Part shown: positions 51,301 to 59,501 of the stretch, piece after piece | How the letters are laid out: the number at the start of each line of letters is the position of its first letter | Numbering within the stretch: the stretch's first letter is position 1 | From: an uncultured Bacteroidales bacterium | Lineage (GTDB): Bacteria; Bacteroidota; Bacteroidia; Bacteroidales; Bacteroidaceae | Assembly (NCBI GenBank): GCA_902786925.1 | Contig: CADAEK010000005.1 | Location: forward strand, 1 to 64,000 | Length of the DNA stretch: 64,000 nucleotides | Direction of reading: 5' to 3' | Position numbers and translations under genes: made by a program | The notes under the pieces: model-generated | Database searches by the model: none | What the model saw: only the letters and a program-made list of their open reading frames with translations | What the model was told of the DNA's origin: nothing

Positions 51301-52708
51301 TGCGGTCACTCATCTCATCCACTTCAGCATAGGTAAGTTGCTTGTCTTTATACACAACTGCGATATTCTCAGGTGTCGCTGTTGCTTGACGGCGGAAGAG
51401 CGAGACGATAGTTTGTGAGTCATCGTATGCCACGTCATTTTGGTTGAAGCTGTCGAGCAATTTCGTTTGCGAAGCGGTAGTAATGCAGATGTCACACAAC
51501 TTGGTTTGACTCAAAAGACCCTCCAGCGTTGCCTCATAACTCTCCATGAACTGGCTGACCATCATCTCCGAATATTCGCTGGAGTTGTATTCTGCTCTCA
51601 GCTCATAATGATTGCCGACAGTGGATGCCATCATGAAGAAAGGCACCTCCAGCGTAAAGTTACTGAGTTGCTCAATTTGCATGGGTTTCCCCATCAATTG
51701 AGTCGCACGAAGCATGTTCCCATTCCATACAAACAAAGAGTTGCTTTGCAAATTCAGGTCAAACTTGGCGTCGCTATAGGAATAGATATCGTGTTCACGG
51801 CAACCGCTCATTTGCTCCTGTCCGGTTTTCAAAAAGTCAATCACAGAGGTATCGTCTGTGAATTTCACATACACCGGCATTGACTTCACCACGATTCCTG
51901 CCGAATGAAGGAAGCGCTGGTCGGTGCGACCATTATACACAGTAGTGAAGAGTGCTTCCTGCTCATTATTATACTTCGCCAATAGATATGAGTACGTGGC
52001 AACGAAAATCGTGTTCTTATAGATGCCATTCGCTTTGCAGAAAGCCTCAACCCTGTCTTTATTAATGCTGAGTGTACGAACAATGTTTGCCTTTTCGGGT
52101 TTCTCACCTTCAAGGTCTGGAACGAATGGAGTGAAGGTTTCACTACAGTCAAAGTGTTGAGCATACCATTGCTTGCTTTCCTCAAAGGCAGGTGTTTGCA
52201 TCTTCTCCGCTTCAGCAAGCGCCATCTCGGTCATCGTCATCATTTCTGGTTCCAGCACCTTTCCATTGTAAGCTGCCTCTATATCGGCAAGCAACACCTC
52301 CAACGTGGTACCGTCACATATGATGTGGTGGATGTCAAGCAAGAGGTAGAAATGCTCCTGATTCTTCAGCAAACGGATACGGAACAACCTGTCTTTATAC
52401 AAGTCGAACGGCTGAATGAATTGAGCCTTCTCGCTCTCTATATCAAATGGTTCATGTTCAACGTTCAGTGTAAACGTCTCGCTTTCATCAACATTCTGTA
52501 CAGGTTCCCCCTGCCCGTTCAGACTGATACGTGTAAACAATGTGGGGTGTGCTGCCACGGTAGCTTCAATGGAAGCCTTGAGTTTTTCTTCATCTAAGCA
52601 GCCATCAAGCACAAAGAGAAATGGAATGTTGTAGCAAATTTCTCCCATATGCTGTACGCATGTTACATAGATGCCATATTGCATTTTTGACAAAGGTGCG
52701 GTCTTCAT
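45395..52708 (-). CDS. Two-module nonribosomal peptide synthetase with terminal thioester reductase (C-A-T-C-A-T-R)
   Basis: 2437 residues. C1 at about 1-430 with active HHIICDG (~128). A1 ~440-950 with LYTSGSTGVPKG (~583), YGPTEC (~718), GRKDGQVKIRGFRIELKEIE. Carrier T1 ~960-1000 with serine in YVGLTSIMS (atypical lead-in, serine kept). C2 ~1045-1460 with HHLVVDGG (~1153). A2 ~1480-1960 (LYTSGSTG ~1612). T2 with FFELGGTSLM (~1992). Reductase from ~2070 with TGATGYLGIHVLREL and YIHSKFLAERL (~2236). No thioesterase, so the dipeptide should leave by NAD(P)H reduction as an aldehyde. Because C1 starts the protein, the first residue may be acylated. By alignment to GrsA the A pockets read D-A-M-F-S-G-V-V-L and D-A-M-F-S-G-G-I-F; no substrate call is made. 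No phosphopantetheinyl transferase is in the window. It is 48 bases after the STAS gene. Confidence 0.95.
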   Translation of the reverse strand: MKTAPLSKMQYGIYVTCVQHMGEICYNIPFLFVLDGCLDEEKLKASIEATVAAHPTLFTRISLNGQGEPVQNVDESETFTLNVEHEPFDIESEKAQFIQPFDLYKDRLFRIRLLKNQEHFYLLLDIHHIICDGTTLEVLLADIEAAYNGKVLEPEMMTMTEMALAEAEKMQTPAFEESKQWYAQHFDCSETFTPFVPDLEGEKPEKANIVRTLSINKDRVEAFCKANGIYKNTIFVATYSYLLAKYNNEQEALFTTVYNGRTDQRFLHSAGIVVKSMPVYVKFTDDTSVIDFLKTGQEQMSGCREHDIYSYSDAKFDLNLQSNSLFVWNGNMLRATQLMGKPMQIEQLSNFTLEVPFFMMASTVGNHYELRAEYNSSEYSEMMVSQFMESYEATLEGLLSQTKLCDICITTASQTKLLDSFNQNDVAYDDSQTIVSLFRRQATATPENIAVVYKDKQLTYAEVDEMSDRIAKYVSDRLKVKDAVSEPVVSVLIPRSEWMPIASLGVLKAGCAYQPLDPTYPKERLNFMMQDADAKLLIADEELRGIVDEYHGDVLLTRDIDTLPVVATPVQANITPSSLFIMLYTSGSTGVPKGCQLEHGNIVCFCHWYQRFYELTAESRVAAYASYGFDACMMDMYPALTCGACVHIIPEEIRLDLIALNDYFEREHVTHAFMTTQVGYQFATSIENHSLRYLSTGGEKLAPMTPPASYRFYNVYGPTECTVLTTSYLVSQKLNEIPIGPPLDNMCLYIVDGQGKRQPVGAAGELWVSGPQVSRGYLNRPEKTAEVYIQNPFERGNAKYARVYRTGDIVRYLPDGNVQFVGRKDGQVKIRGFRIELKEIEAVIREFPSIKDTTVQAFDEEGGGKFIAAYIVSDEQIDIEALNNFILEQKPPYMVPAVTMQIEAIPLNQNQKVNKSALPKPERKADGRGGMEESAAPLNVLEQEIHEIIAKIINTEDFGVTTVLGYVGLTSIMSIKVAIQINKRFGVSLNSKTLAKTGSIQSIENEILKDLMSGGVPKQSADEVKHADMSNIPLSYAQIGVYVDSVKHPESTIYNTPVIARFPKEVDIKQLARAMETLVKAHPQLQVHFASVGADIVQIVDPGQQVEITYSQHKEEDIPNYKLEFVKPFNLKQGPLYRIEIVTTEAWVYLMMDIHHLVVDGGSFDVLLSQLFDLLNGGEIEPETFSYASFVAAQKAAEDGEEYAAARDFFQERLGSVEGATEVPSDLTNPQEQGTVGTLYTPLDFAAIEAFCCQHNISPSHHILAATFYALSRFTNNEQLCITTISNGRSDLRISNTVGMFVNTLALSAKVDEQTVMDFLDETSKNFDETLSHETYPFARIAADYDLSAEIMFAYQMGVLDDYQYKGQTVSIETFESDTPKFRIAFFIMNDPSGKPSICLQYDKGRYSQELMQNLAQSVCNAADAFIRHPNAPLKSISLLDEKQTALLNSFNQNDVPYDNTQTVVSLFRQQVAKVPENIAVVYHDVRLTYQQVDEMSERIAGHIMSLGLGEEDVVSVLIPRCEWMVVASLGVLKAGCAYQPLDPSYPKERLNFMMQDASAKLLIADEELRPLVDEYQGTVLLTKDIDALPAMSTPAQATITPSSLFIMLYTSGSTGVPKGCQLEHGNLVCFCHWYQRYYELTAESHVAAYASYGFDACMMDMYPALTCGASVYIIGDDIRLNLPDLNAYFNDNGITHSFITTQVGYQFATNVDNHSLKCFSVGGEKLSALNPPKHYRMYNGYGPTECTIFTTTYWVRDYELDIPIGKPLDNMRLYIVDKQFNRLPPGAVGELWVSGPQVSRGYLNRPEKTAEVYVPNSLETDNSKYARVYRTGDIVRYLPDGNVQFVGRKDGQVKIRGFRIELKEIEAVIRQYPGVKDVTVQAFDYENGGKYIAAYVVCDGQLDVKALNAFIGKQKPPYMVPAATMQIDRIPLNQNQKVNRKELPAPVVQADHHEYVEPVGDTEQLFCSIFSNVLSVEKIGATDNFFELGGTSLMVTKVIIEADKAGYHVAYGDVFTHPTPRLLTQFVTGETSVDSKDDEVTGFDYSGIDAILQQNRVETFINGERQQLGNVLLTGATGYLGIHVLRELIDSDAATITCIVRGKDQPAAERRLKNMLFYYFEKSYKELFGNRLFVVAGDVTADMTDLLPKGHPVINTVFNCAANVKHFSKGTDIEDVNIGGAQRCVEFCLKKSARLVHISTTSVGELWLVRNSSSEVPKLDERKLWFGQFLDNRYIHSKFLAERLVLDAVAHHGLSGKVMRVGNLAPRSYDGEFQVNFNSNSFMGRLKVFCTLGCCPYDIYDELTEMSPINETAKAVVLLASTPKECTVFQPFNNHTELFGDVLRLMSKVSSEIYFVESDQFEKAVGEAGQDPEKAKLLSSMLAYQDMTHGQKSAVIERDNRYTCSVLHRLGFHWSDTSWDYVERMLTAIAGFGFFE

Positions 52709-52756
52709 AATTCTACAGAATTTAGGTTAGTACGATAACGTTCAGGTCGTTATTTT

Positions 52757-53065
52757 TTAGTCAAACTCGAAGATGCTGATAAATCCCGTAAGCTTGAAAA
52801 CATTCTTGATGTCTTCATTCACTCCGCGCATTACCACCCTGCTACCGTTGGCTTTAGCGCCTTTTAGAATGCTCAACAAGATTCGAAGACCACTGGACGC
52901 AATATACTCAAGGCCAGTGCAATCAATAATGATATCCTTTCCATTGCTATTGTAGATAGGCTTCAACACTTGCTCAGCCTCAATAGCCGCTGCCGTATCC
53001 ATTTCTCCTTCCAAGGTGGCAACATACTTACCATCGATTTCTTCAATTGTTGTATTCATAGTCAA
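52757..53065 (-). CDS. STAS-domain anti-sigma-factor antagonist-like protein
   Basis: 102 residues, a single STAS domain. The phosphorylatable serine region is intact: YIASSGLRILLSILKGA (about residues 57-60 for the SS). Other pieces: IEEIDGKYVATLEGEMD and VFKLTGFISIFEFD. In partner switching the unphosphorylated form binds a kinase or other target, and phosphorylation frees it. The upstream gene encodes both the PP2C phosphatase and a kinase-like ATPase domain, with a four-base overlap. An ATG two codons into the frame (53059) is an alternative start. Confidence 0.93.
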   Translation of the reverse strand: MTMNTTIEEIDGKYVATLEGEMDTAAAIEAEQVLKPIYNSNGKDIIIDCTGLEYIASSGLRILLSILKGAKANGSRVVMRGVNEDIKNVFKLTGFISIFEFD

Positions 53066-55245
53066 CTGTTTTTTAAGTATTTAATTAACGTCAATATATT
53101 ATTTCCATCTACACGTTCATAGTTGATAGAGTCCATAAATTCACGAACCAAATAAATGCCAAGCCCACCTATTTTCCGTTCTTCAGCAGAAAGTGTAGTA
53201 TCAGCCTTCTCCACCAATGTCGGATCAAATATCACTCCCGAATCGACAATGACTATCTTGAGGCTCTGTCCATCAGTCATCATCTTAATCGTAATGTCAC
53301 CATCGGTGCCAATCGGATATGCATAATCAATCACATTGACGACCGCTTCTTCGACTGAAAGTTGTAATTGGTGAGCCAGCGATGTTTCAAGAGACATCTT
53401 ACCATAGAATGATTTTTGGAATGCGTTCAATGCTGGCACCTCATGGATATCGTTCTTGATAGACAATGTCTCCGTCAACGTGCTCTCAAACGGCCTAGGT
53501 GTATAGTGGATAGCAAGCATCGTCAAATCGTCGCTCTGTTCCGCACCACGAACATAACGATGAACCTCAGCGGTGACTCTTTCTAGAATTTGGCGAGGCG
53601 TCATACGCTCTTTCAGACATCCGTCTAATACTGCCACGGTTCGCTCTATCCCAAAGAACTGTTTACGTTCTCTTCTTGCCTCTGTTAATCCGTCTGTATA
53701 GAGGAAAAGTGTGCTGTCTGGAGCAAGCAAAGTTTCCTGAATATCATATTTTGTATCGTCAAACACGCCTAATGGCAAATGCGGCCGACACATTTCCTTT
53801 CTCACTATCCCTTTCTCCAGTAATAATGGACAATCATGTCCTCCATTGCAGTAGCGCAAATTGCCCGTAGGCAAGTCTAGCACACCAATAAACATGGTGA
53901 CAAAAATATTGGAGTCATTTCTGTGGCAAGCAGCCTCATTGATTGCACGCATAATACGTGCCGGATTATTTTCGTGGGCAGAGAAAGCTCGAAACAGTGA
54001 AAGAATCACAGCCATAACAATAGCCGATGGTACACCCTTGCCACTCACATCGCCGATGCAGAAGAAGAGCTTTCCATCGCGGATATAATAGTCAAACAAG
54101 TCGCCACCAACCTCTCGAGCAGGAGCCAACGAGCTGCTGATGTCCACGTCATCACTGCGCAAATCCAGTTCTGGAAGCATGCTCTGCTGTATCCGACTGG
54201 CCACATGCAATTCCCCACCTATACGCTCTTTCTCTGCATTCACTTCACGCAAACGCTCCAAGTTTCTTGAACTGCGCCAGACAATAACCCCCGCAAAGAA
54301 AAGGCCAATGATTGACGGAATAAGCAAAAGACAACGAATCCTCCGTAATCCACCGAACACATCGTCATCATCCAAGATATTGATAAGCACCCAATCGGTC
54401 TTACCACCTACAGATTTATAGAAAACATGACGCTTTGTTCCGTCTTGGGTCGTAAGTGTAAAGTATTCATCCTTATCCTCATCTGCTTTTAATATGTCAA
54501 GCACTTCACTAATCACAGGATTTTCCTTACCTGCCAGAATATTGTAGTTGCCTGTGACCAAGACGCGCTGAGTCGATTGGTAGATTTTCTCCTCATTCAT
54601 CACTTCCTCCAGAAAGTCTGTCGTGATGTCTGTAAATGCAACACCAACAAAGCGATTTGAATCACTGAAAATGGGAGCACTATAGGTCGTTATGACAGCC
54701 TTGGCACCGACACTATCCACATATGGTTCGCTCCAATGCGACTTCCCTTGCGCAAGTGGAACACAATAATACTCTTTGCGAGTGTAATCTGCCCCTTCTT
54801 CTGCCACTTGTATCGATATGATAGAATCCTGTCCCCTACACACTGAATATGGTTCATAATACGGTCCCTTATCTGGATAGAAATCTGGCGCAAAAGCAAC
54901 GCCACTCCCCCAAAAAGAGGAATTATTCATAACCATACGCTTGGTCAAGTTAAACATCCATTCCGGTTTCTCTAGATTTTCACTTACAACCCAAGACATA
55001 TTATCAATCAGAACCTCAACATTGGCCAATTTGTTGCGTATACAAAGATATATAGCATTCATCTCGACTTCCACCATACGTTCCATAGTCCTTTGGATAA
55101 AGGTTTGTGCAGCATAGAACATGATTCCCACCATCAACTCTAATACAAATACCGCAGAGATGATTATTGACAAACCTACATTGGCCCTCATATAGCATTT
55201 CAATCGCTTCCACCAACTCTTATGTGTAGTTTCTATTCTATCCAT
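53062..55245 (-). CDS. Membrane sensor PP2C (SpoIIE/RsbU-type) phosphatase fused to an RsbW-like ATPase domain
   Basis: 727 residues. Helix 1 at about 23-46, extracytoplasmic sensor ~47-300 in the style of Cache domains (GVAFAPDFYPDKGPYYEPYS; VITTYSAPIFSDSNRFVGVA; FTDITTDFLEEV), helix 2 ~305-328. PP2C/SpoIIE domain ~350-575 with metal aspartates in REVGGDLFDYY, FCIGDVSGKGVPSA, LYTDGLTEAR and SDDLTMLAI. HATPase ~600-727 with N box QLSVEEAVVNVIDYAY, G1 IVDSGVIFDPTLVE and G2 GGLGIYLVREFMD. One protein thus carries phosphatase and anti-sigma-like kinase activity and can sense an external signal. The substrate is presumably the STAS protein encoded next. Confidence 0.93.
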   Translation of the reverse strand: MDRIETTHKSWWKRLKCYMRANVGLSIIISAVFVLELMVGIMFYAAQTFIQRTMERMVEVEMNAIYLCIRNKLANVEVLIDNMSWVVSENLEKPEWMFNLTKRMVMNNSSFWGSGVAFAPDFYPDKGPYYEPYSVCRGQDSIISIQVAEEGADYTRKEYYCVPLAQGKSHWSEPYVDSVGAKAVITTYSAPIFSDSNRFVGVAFTDITTDFLEEVMNEEKIYQSTQRVLVTGNYNILAGKENPVISEVLDILKADEDKDEYFTLTTQDGTKRHVFYKSVGGKTDWVLINILDDDDVFGGLRRIRCLLLIPSIIGLFFAGVIVWRSSRNLERLREVNAEKERIGGELHVASRIQQSMLPELDLRSDDVDISSSLAPAREVGGDLFDYYIRDGKLFFCIGDVSGKGVPSAIVMAVILSLFRAFSAHENNPARIMRAINEAACHRNDSNIFVTMFIGVLDLPTGNLRYCNGGHDCPLLLEKGIVRKEMCRPHLPLGVFDDTKYDIQETLLAPDSTLFLYTDGLTEARRERKQFFGIERTVAVLDGCLKERMTPRQILERVTAEVHRYVRGAEQSDDLTMLAIHYTPRPFESTLTETLSIKNDIHEVPALNAFQKSFYGKMSLETSLAHQLQLSVEEAVVNVIDYAYPIGTDGDITIKMMTDGQSLKIVIVDSGVIFDPTLVEKADTTLSAEERKIGGLGIYLVREFMDSINYERVDGNNILTLIKYLKNS

Positions 55246-55870
55246 GCTTCAACATTTCCTTTACAAATTAGACTTAGGTATGACATATTTCACTTCTATA
55301 TGAAATACATTCAAAAAGAATATAAACGCTAGCATCCTTCAACACATCCCCTCTAAAACCAGCATTACGTCACCATAGAAGCAATAATCTATGCAACATA
55401 CTGAAAGTATTGATAGGTTCCATTTTAATCATATCAGTTTCTCCGTATTCTTTGGCATATCGTTTAACATTCTTGAATTCCTAATACTGCATCATTTCGC
55501 CACACATCACCACCAGTTAGTTCCTCATGTTACTTACAATTTCCCGGCTCCTATATATAAGAATCCTCTAAGAGGATGATTTAGAGCCAAACGTTTCTCA
55601 TCAGCATAGAGTGCTCCACAATTACTTTTTTCAATGAGTCCTAGACGCTGAGTTCAATATCATCTCCACTATTACCTAGGAAGCATTGTTTTATGCCGAA
55701 TTCAATGGCAACGCTAACAAAATATCAAAAGCATCGGCTATCATCAAAGGCAATCATGAGCACTATTCCTTAAATCCCCTCCCCAAAGCAATCACTCTTA
55801 ATATCAAAGAAGGAGCGTCAATCCTAAAACCATTGGACAACGTCCTTATTCTATACAGAAACATGTATAG
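55246..55870. other. AT-rich region upstream of the phosphatase-NRPS operon
   Basis: 625 bases without a convincing gene; two short open frames (55391-55579, 55686-55961) lack protein-like features. A palindrome ATCCTCTAAGAGGAT lies near 55562. A near-promoter TAATTTG (minus strand, about 55265) sits 20 bases before the phosphatase start but lacks one base of the consensus and a spaced TTTG, so the operon has no canonical promoter that I can see. Confidence 0.6.
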
Positions 55871-58111
55871 CTACACTCGTGAAGCTTCTTTCAAGTCAGC
55901 AATCTTGCGCAAGCTAGCCAACACCTCATCCACTTCCTTGGTCCCATGCACATACATCTGAATGTTGCACTCAAAGATTCCTTTGTCACACTCAATTTCC
56001 ACCTTGCGGATGTTGATGCCATGCAATACAGATATCACCTGGGTCATCTCGTGCAAAAGCCCCAACTTGTCGAAACCTTTGATATGCATAGATACTGGGA
56101 AGAGCGTGGTGCCTGCCATTTGCCATTGTGCAGCCAATACTCGATTGCCACGATTGGCTTTCAGCTTCTCAGCGATTGAACACTGAAGTTTATGGACTAT
56201 CACATGCTTGTCATCGTCAATGTAGCCCATCACTGTATCACCCGGAATTGGCTTGCAACAGTCGCACAGGGTATATTGGTTCTGAATGCTGTCCTCTGTA
56301 AGGATGATGGCTTTCTTCTTATCGAAATTTGAACTGATCTTCACCTTGCCTGTAGGGCCTTGTTTGACGGTCTTTTTACCGAATGAGAAGATGCGTTTCC
56401 AACCCACCACTTCTTCCTTTTCCTTGACCGCATCGAGCTCCGCACGTCCCAGCTGAACCTTTCCTTCAGCCAATGCAACGTAGAGTGCTTCTGGCTTCGC
56501 GAATTCGTGCAAGTTGCAAATCTTATCAACGACCAGAGAATCCTTTACGATATCATTCTGTGACAGGAACTCGTCCAGCATCTGTTCGCCTTTCTTGCGC
56601 GACTCACGCTCTTCTTTACGAAGAATGGATAGTATCTTGGTGGTGGCCTTAGCCGTGGTGGCGATATTTAACCATTCTCGAGTTGGATGCACAGATTTTG
56701 AGGTCAGAATTTCAACCTGGTCACCACTATTCAGAACATAACTGATAGGCTCAAGCTTATGATTCACCTTTGCGCCAATGCAATGACTGCCCACAAACGT
56801 GTGGATACTGAAGGCGAAATCGAGTGTAGTGCTGCCTGCTGGCATCGTGCGAATTTCTCCTTTAGGCGTGAACACAAAAATCTCGGAAGCAAAAAGGTTC
56901 AACTTGATGGTATCTAGGAAGTCCATTGCATCTGGCTGCGGGTCGTCAAGAATCTCCTTGATAGTAGCCAACCATTTGTCCAGCTCTATTTCCGATGCTG
57001 TTTCGGTCTTGTCTCCATCCTTGTATTTCCAATGAGCAGCGAAACCCTTCTCTGCAATATCGTCCATACGACGAGAACGAATCTGAACCTCAATCCATTC
57101 TCCTTGCTTTGACATGAGCGTTACATGCAATGCCTGATATCCATTGGCCTTGGGATGGCTCACCCAATCTCGAGTCCTGTCAGGATGGGAAGTATATATC
57201 TTGCACAACTTGACATAGATATCAAAACAATCGTTCAGCTCCGTATCCACATCTTCAGGGTCAAAGATAATACGGACAGCGAGAATATCGTAGATTTCCT
57301 CGAAAGGAATATGCTTCGTCTGCATCTTCCTCCAAATGGAATACGGCGACTTCACCCGTTGCTTTATGTCATAATTCAATCCCAGGCCATCCAACTGAGC
57401 ACGAATGGGTGCAGCAAATTCATCGAAAACCGTATCACGTTCAGCCTTGGTCGCCTCTAACTTATGCGCAATCTCGTTATACTCATCAGGATGCTCAAAA
57501 CGGAAACTGAGATCTTCCAGCTCTGTCTTGATAGAATTGAGTCCTAAACGATTAGCTAGAGGGGCATAGATATATAAAGTTTCGCCTGCAATCTTATACT
57601 GCTTATTGACAGCTTGACTGCCCAATGTGCGCATATTATGCAAACGGTCAGCAATCTTGATGAGTATGACACGAATATCATCACTCATCGTCAGCAACAA
57701 TTTCTTGAAGTTCTCGGCTTGGGCTGAAGCATGGTCACCGAATATTCCTCCAGAAATTTTAGTCAACCCATCGACAATCTGCGCAATTTTAGGACCGAAC
57801 ATATTCTCGATATCCTCAACAGTATAGTCGGTATCTTCAACAACATCGTGAAGAAGCGCAGAACAGATGGACGTAGAGCCCAACCCAATCTCACAACACA
57901 CAATCTTGGCCACAGCTATTGGATGCATGATGTAAGGTTCACCTGACAAACGGCGCACTCCCTTATGTGCATGCTTGGCAAAGTTGAAAGCCTTTGTGAT
58001 AATATCGACTTTCTTACGATGCTTGCTGGCCAAATATGCATCAATCAAACTTTGGAACTCATCATTAACCATCTTCTCTTCGAGTTCCATATCAGCCATT
58101 GTCGTTTCCAT
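55871..58111 (-). CDS. Bifunctional (p)ppGpp synthetase/hydrolase, RelA/SpoT type
   Basis: 746 residues, full-length Rel. HD hydrolase domain at ~45-200 with intact RRLSGEPYIMHPIAVAKIVC, SALLHDVVEDTDYT and KIADRLHNMRTLGSQ; synthetase domain ~240-350 (YSIWRKMQTKHIPFEEIYDI, HPDRTRDWVSHPKANGYQAL); TGS ~400-460 (EIFVFTPKGEIRTMPAGSTT); C-terminal ACT (MHIKGFDKLGLLHEMTQVIS). It makes and degrades (p)ppGpp in the stringent response. Both active centres look complete. It ends the parA-parB-DUF5683-mltD operon. ATG at 58099 is an alternative start. Confidence 0.96.
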   Translation of the reverse strand: METTMADMELEEKMVNDEFQSLIDAYLASKHRKKVDIITKAFNFAKHAHKGVRRLSGEPYIMHPIAVAKIVCCEIGLGSTSICSALLHDVVEDTDYTVEDIENMFGPKIAQIVDGLTKISGGIFGDHASAQAENFKKLLLTMSDDIRVILIKIADRLHNMRTLGSQAVNKQYKIAGETLYIYAPLANRLGLNSIKTELEDLSFRFEHPDEYNEIAHKLEATKAERDTVFDEFAAPIRAQLDGLGLNYDIKQRVKSPYSIWRKMQTKHIPFEEIYDILAVRIIFDPEDVDTELNDCFDIYVKLCKIYTSHPDRTRDWVSHPKANGYQALHVTLMSKQGEWIEVQIRSRRMDDIAEKGFAAHWKYKDGDKTETASEIELDKWLATIKEILDDPQPDAMDFLDTIKLNLFASEIFVFTPKGEIRTMPAGSTTLDFAFSIHTFVGSHCIGAKVNHKLEPISYVLNSGDQVEILTSKSVHPTREWLNIATTAKATTKILSILRKEERESRKKGEQMLDEFLSQNDIVKDSLVVDKICNLHEFAKPEALYVALAEGKVQLGRAELDAVKEKEEVVGWKRIFSFGKKTVKQGPTGKVKISSNFDKKKAIILTEDSIQNQYTLCDCCKPIPGDTVMGYIDDDKHVIVHKLQCSIAEKLKANRGNRVLAAQWQMAGTTLFPVSMHIKGFDKLGLLHEMTQVISVLHGINIRKVEIECDKGIFECNIQMYVHGTKEVDEVLASLRKIADLKEASRV

Positions 58112-58166
58112 AGAGTTGTATGATTTACTGATTAAAGATTCATTCTCCCCCTCTTTTCGCTGTATG

Positions 58167-59477
58167 CTATTTCACACGAAGTTTTTGACCCTCACGAATC
58201 ATATCACCACGTATATTATTCATCTTCCGCAAATTGTCAACAGTTGTGCCATTTTTCTTAGCTATAGAAGACAGCGTTTCGCCTCGCTTTACAGATACAT
58301 TCTTTGAGGCCTGTGAGCGAGTATTACGAGCACGTCGGCTGCTACGTGACGCAGAACGATTCGAAGACTGCTGCTCCACCTGAACATTCTCTACATTATC
58401 AACAACTGAACGACGGACACCTGCTGCTAATGAACCGACTGCCGCATTAGAACCATAAATACTATCCTCTTTCAGAATAAAGTCTTCCACTGCACTTGCA
58501 GGCAGGCGAAGCACATTATCGGCCGGAACAATGTCGCGACGGTACTGCGGATTGATGGCACGCAATTCGTCAATGGTCACATTGCAACGCGCAGCAATCT
58601 GAGCGAATGTCACTTCACGCTGCACGACGATAGTGTCCGACTCTAATGGCAACGTCGTCTCGCGTGGCACTATGCCATGTTCACAATAATAATTCATGAT
58701 ATAAGTGGCGGCGATGAATGCAGGCACATATCCACGAGTTTCACGGGGCAGGCGACTGTACACGGACCAAAAATCAGCACCTTCTTGGCTACCTGAGCGA
58801 AGGATTGCCTTCTGCACATTTCCTTCACCACAATTGTATGCAGCGATAGCTAATCCCCAATCACCAAACATATCGTACAAATCACGCAGATAACGAGCTG
58901 CGGCTTCACTTGACTTAACTGGATCGCGGCGTTCATCCACCAAAGTGTTAACCTCCAATCCATAGCGCTTACCTGTTGTCAGCATGAATTGCCAAAGACC
59001 TGCAGCACCCACTCTGGAAGTAGCAGATGGGCGAAGTCCCGATTCTATTACCGGCAAATACTTCAGTTCCAAAGGCAAGTTATAGCGCTCCAATGCTTCT
59101 TCAAATATAGGATTGTAAAAATTAGAAGAAGCCAGCATAACTGCAACAGAGCCTTTCATACGTGTGCTGTACGTATCGATATATTTCTTGATTACATCAT
59201 TAAGCGGCATCTCGATTGTCGTAGGAATACGTGACAGACGATTGACCAGAACCGAATCATCATATGACAATGTACGAGCAACACCAGTACCTTCTGACAA
59301 ATTATTCAGGTTTGTATAGTCTTTCATCAGCTCTTCTTCACTCACAAACAAACCTTCAGGCATATCATCAACTTGCTCCACTACCCCACTATCAGCAACA
59401 ACAGAGGTCTCCACTTGTGCCCATGTGCTGGAAGCAGATAACACGAATAAACAGAAAAACATCAACGTCTTGTTCAT
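58167..59477 (-). CDS. Lytic transglycosylase (MltD-like) with LysM domains
   Basis: 436 residues. Signal peptide ([20 protein letters not shown]); SLT domain at ~125-260 with the catalytic-glutamate motif [20 protein letters not shown] and [18 protein letters not shown]; a first LysM-like segment ~285-330 ([20 protein letters not shown]); a low-complexity serine/arginine linker; a second LysM at the C-terminus ([20 protein letters not shown]). It cleaves peptidoglycan glycan strands; LysM domains bind the wall. Confidence 0.94.
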   Translation of the reverse strand: MNKTLMFFCLFVLSASSTWAQVETSVVADSGVVEQVDDMPEGLFVSEEELMKDYTNLNNLSEGTGVARTLSYDDSVLVNRLSRIPTTIEMPLNDVIKKYIDTYSTRMKGSVAVMLASSNFYNPIFEEALERYNLPLELKYLPVIESGLRPSATSRVGAAGLWQFMLTTGKRYGLEVNTLVDERRDPVKSSEAAARYLRDLYDMFGDWGLAIAAYNCGEGNVQKAILRSGSQEGADFWSVYSRLPRETRGYVPAFIAATYIMNYYCEHGIVPRETTLPLESDTIVVQREVTFAQIAARCNVTIDELRAINPQYRRDIVPADNVLRLPASAVEDFILKEDSIYGSNAAVGSLAAGVRRSVVDNVENVQVEQQSSNRSASRSSRRARNTRSQASKNVSVKRGETLSSIAKKNGTTVDNLRKMNNIRGDMIREGQKLRVK

Positions 59478-59501
59478 ATACTCATTTCTTTATTTTTCAA
59501 A

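Noticed and set aside
55391-55579. Short open frame upstream of the phosphatase-NRPS operon
   Set aside because: AT-rich, no ribosome site, no similarity to known proteins that I can recognise.
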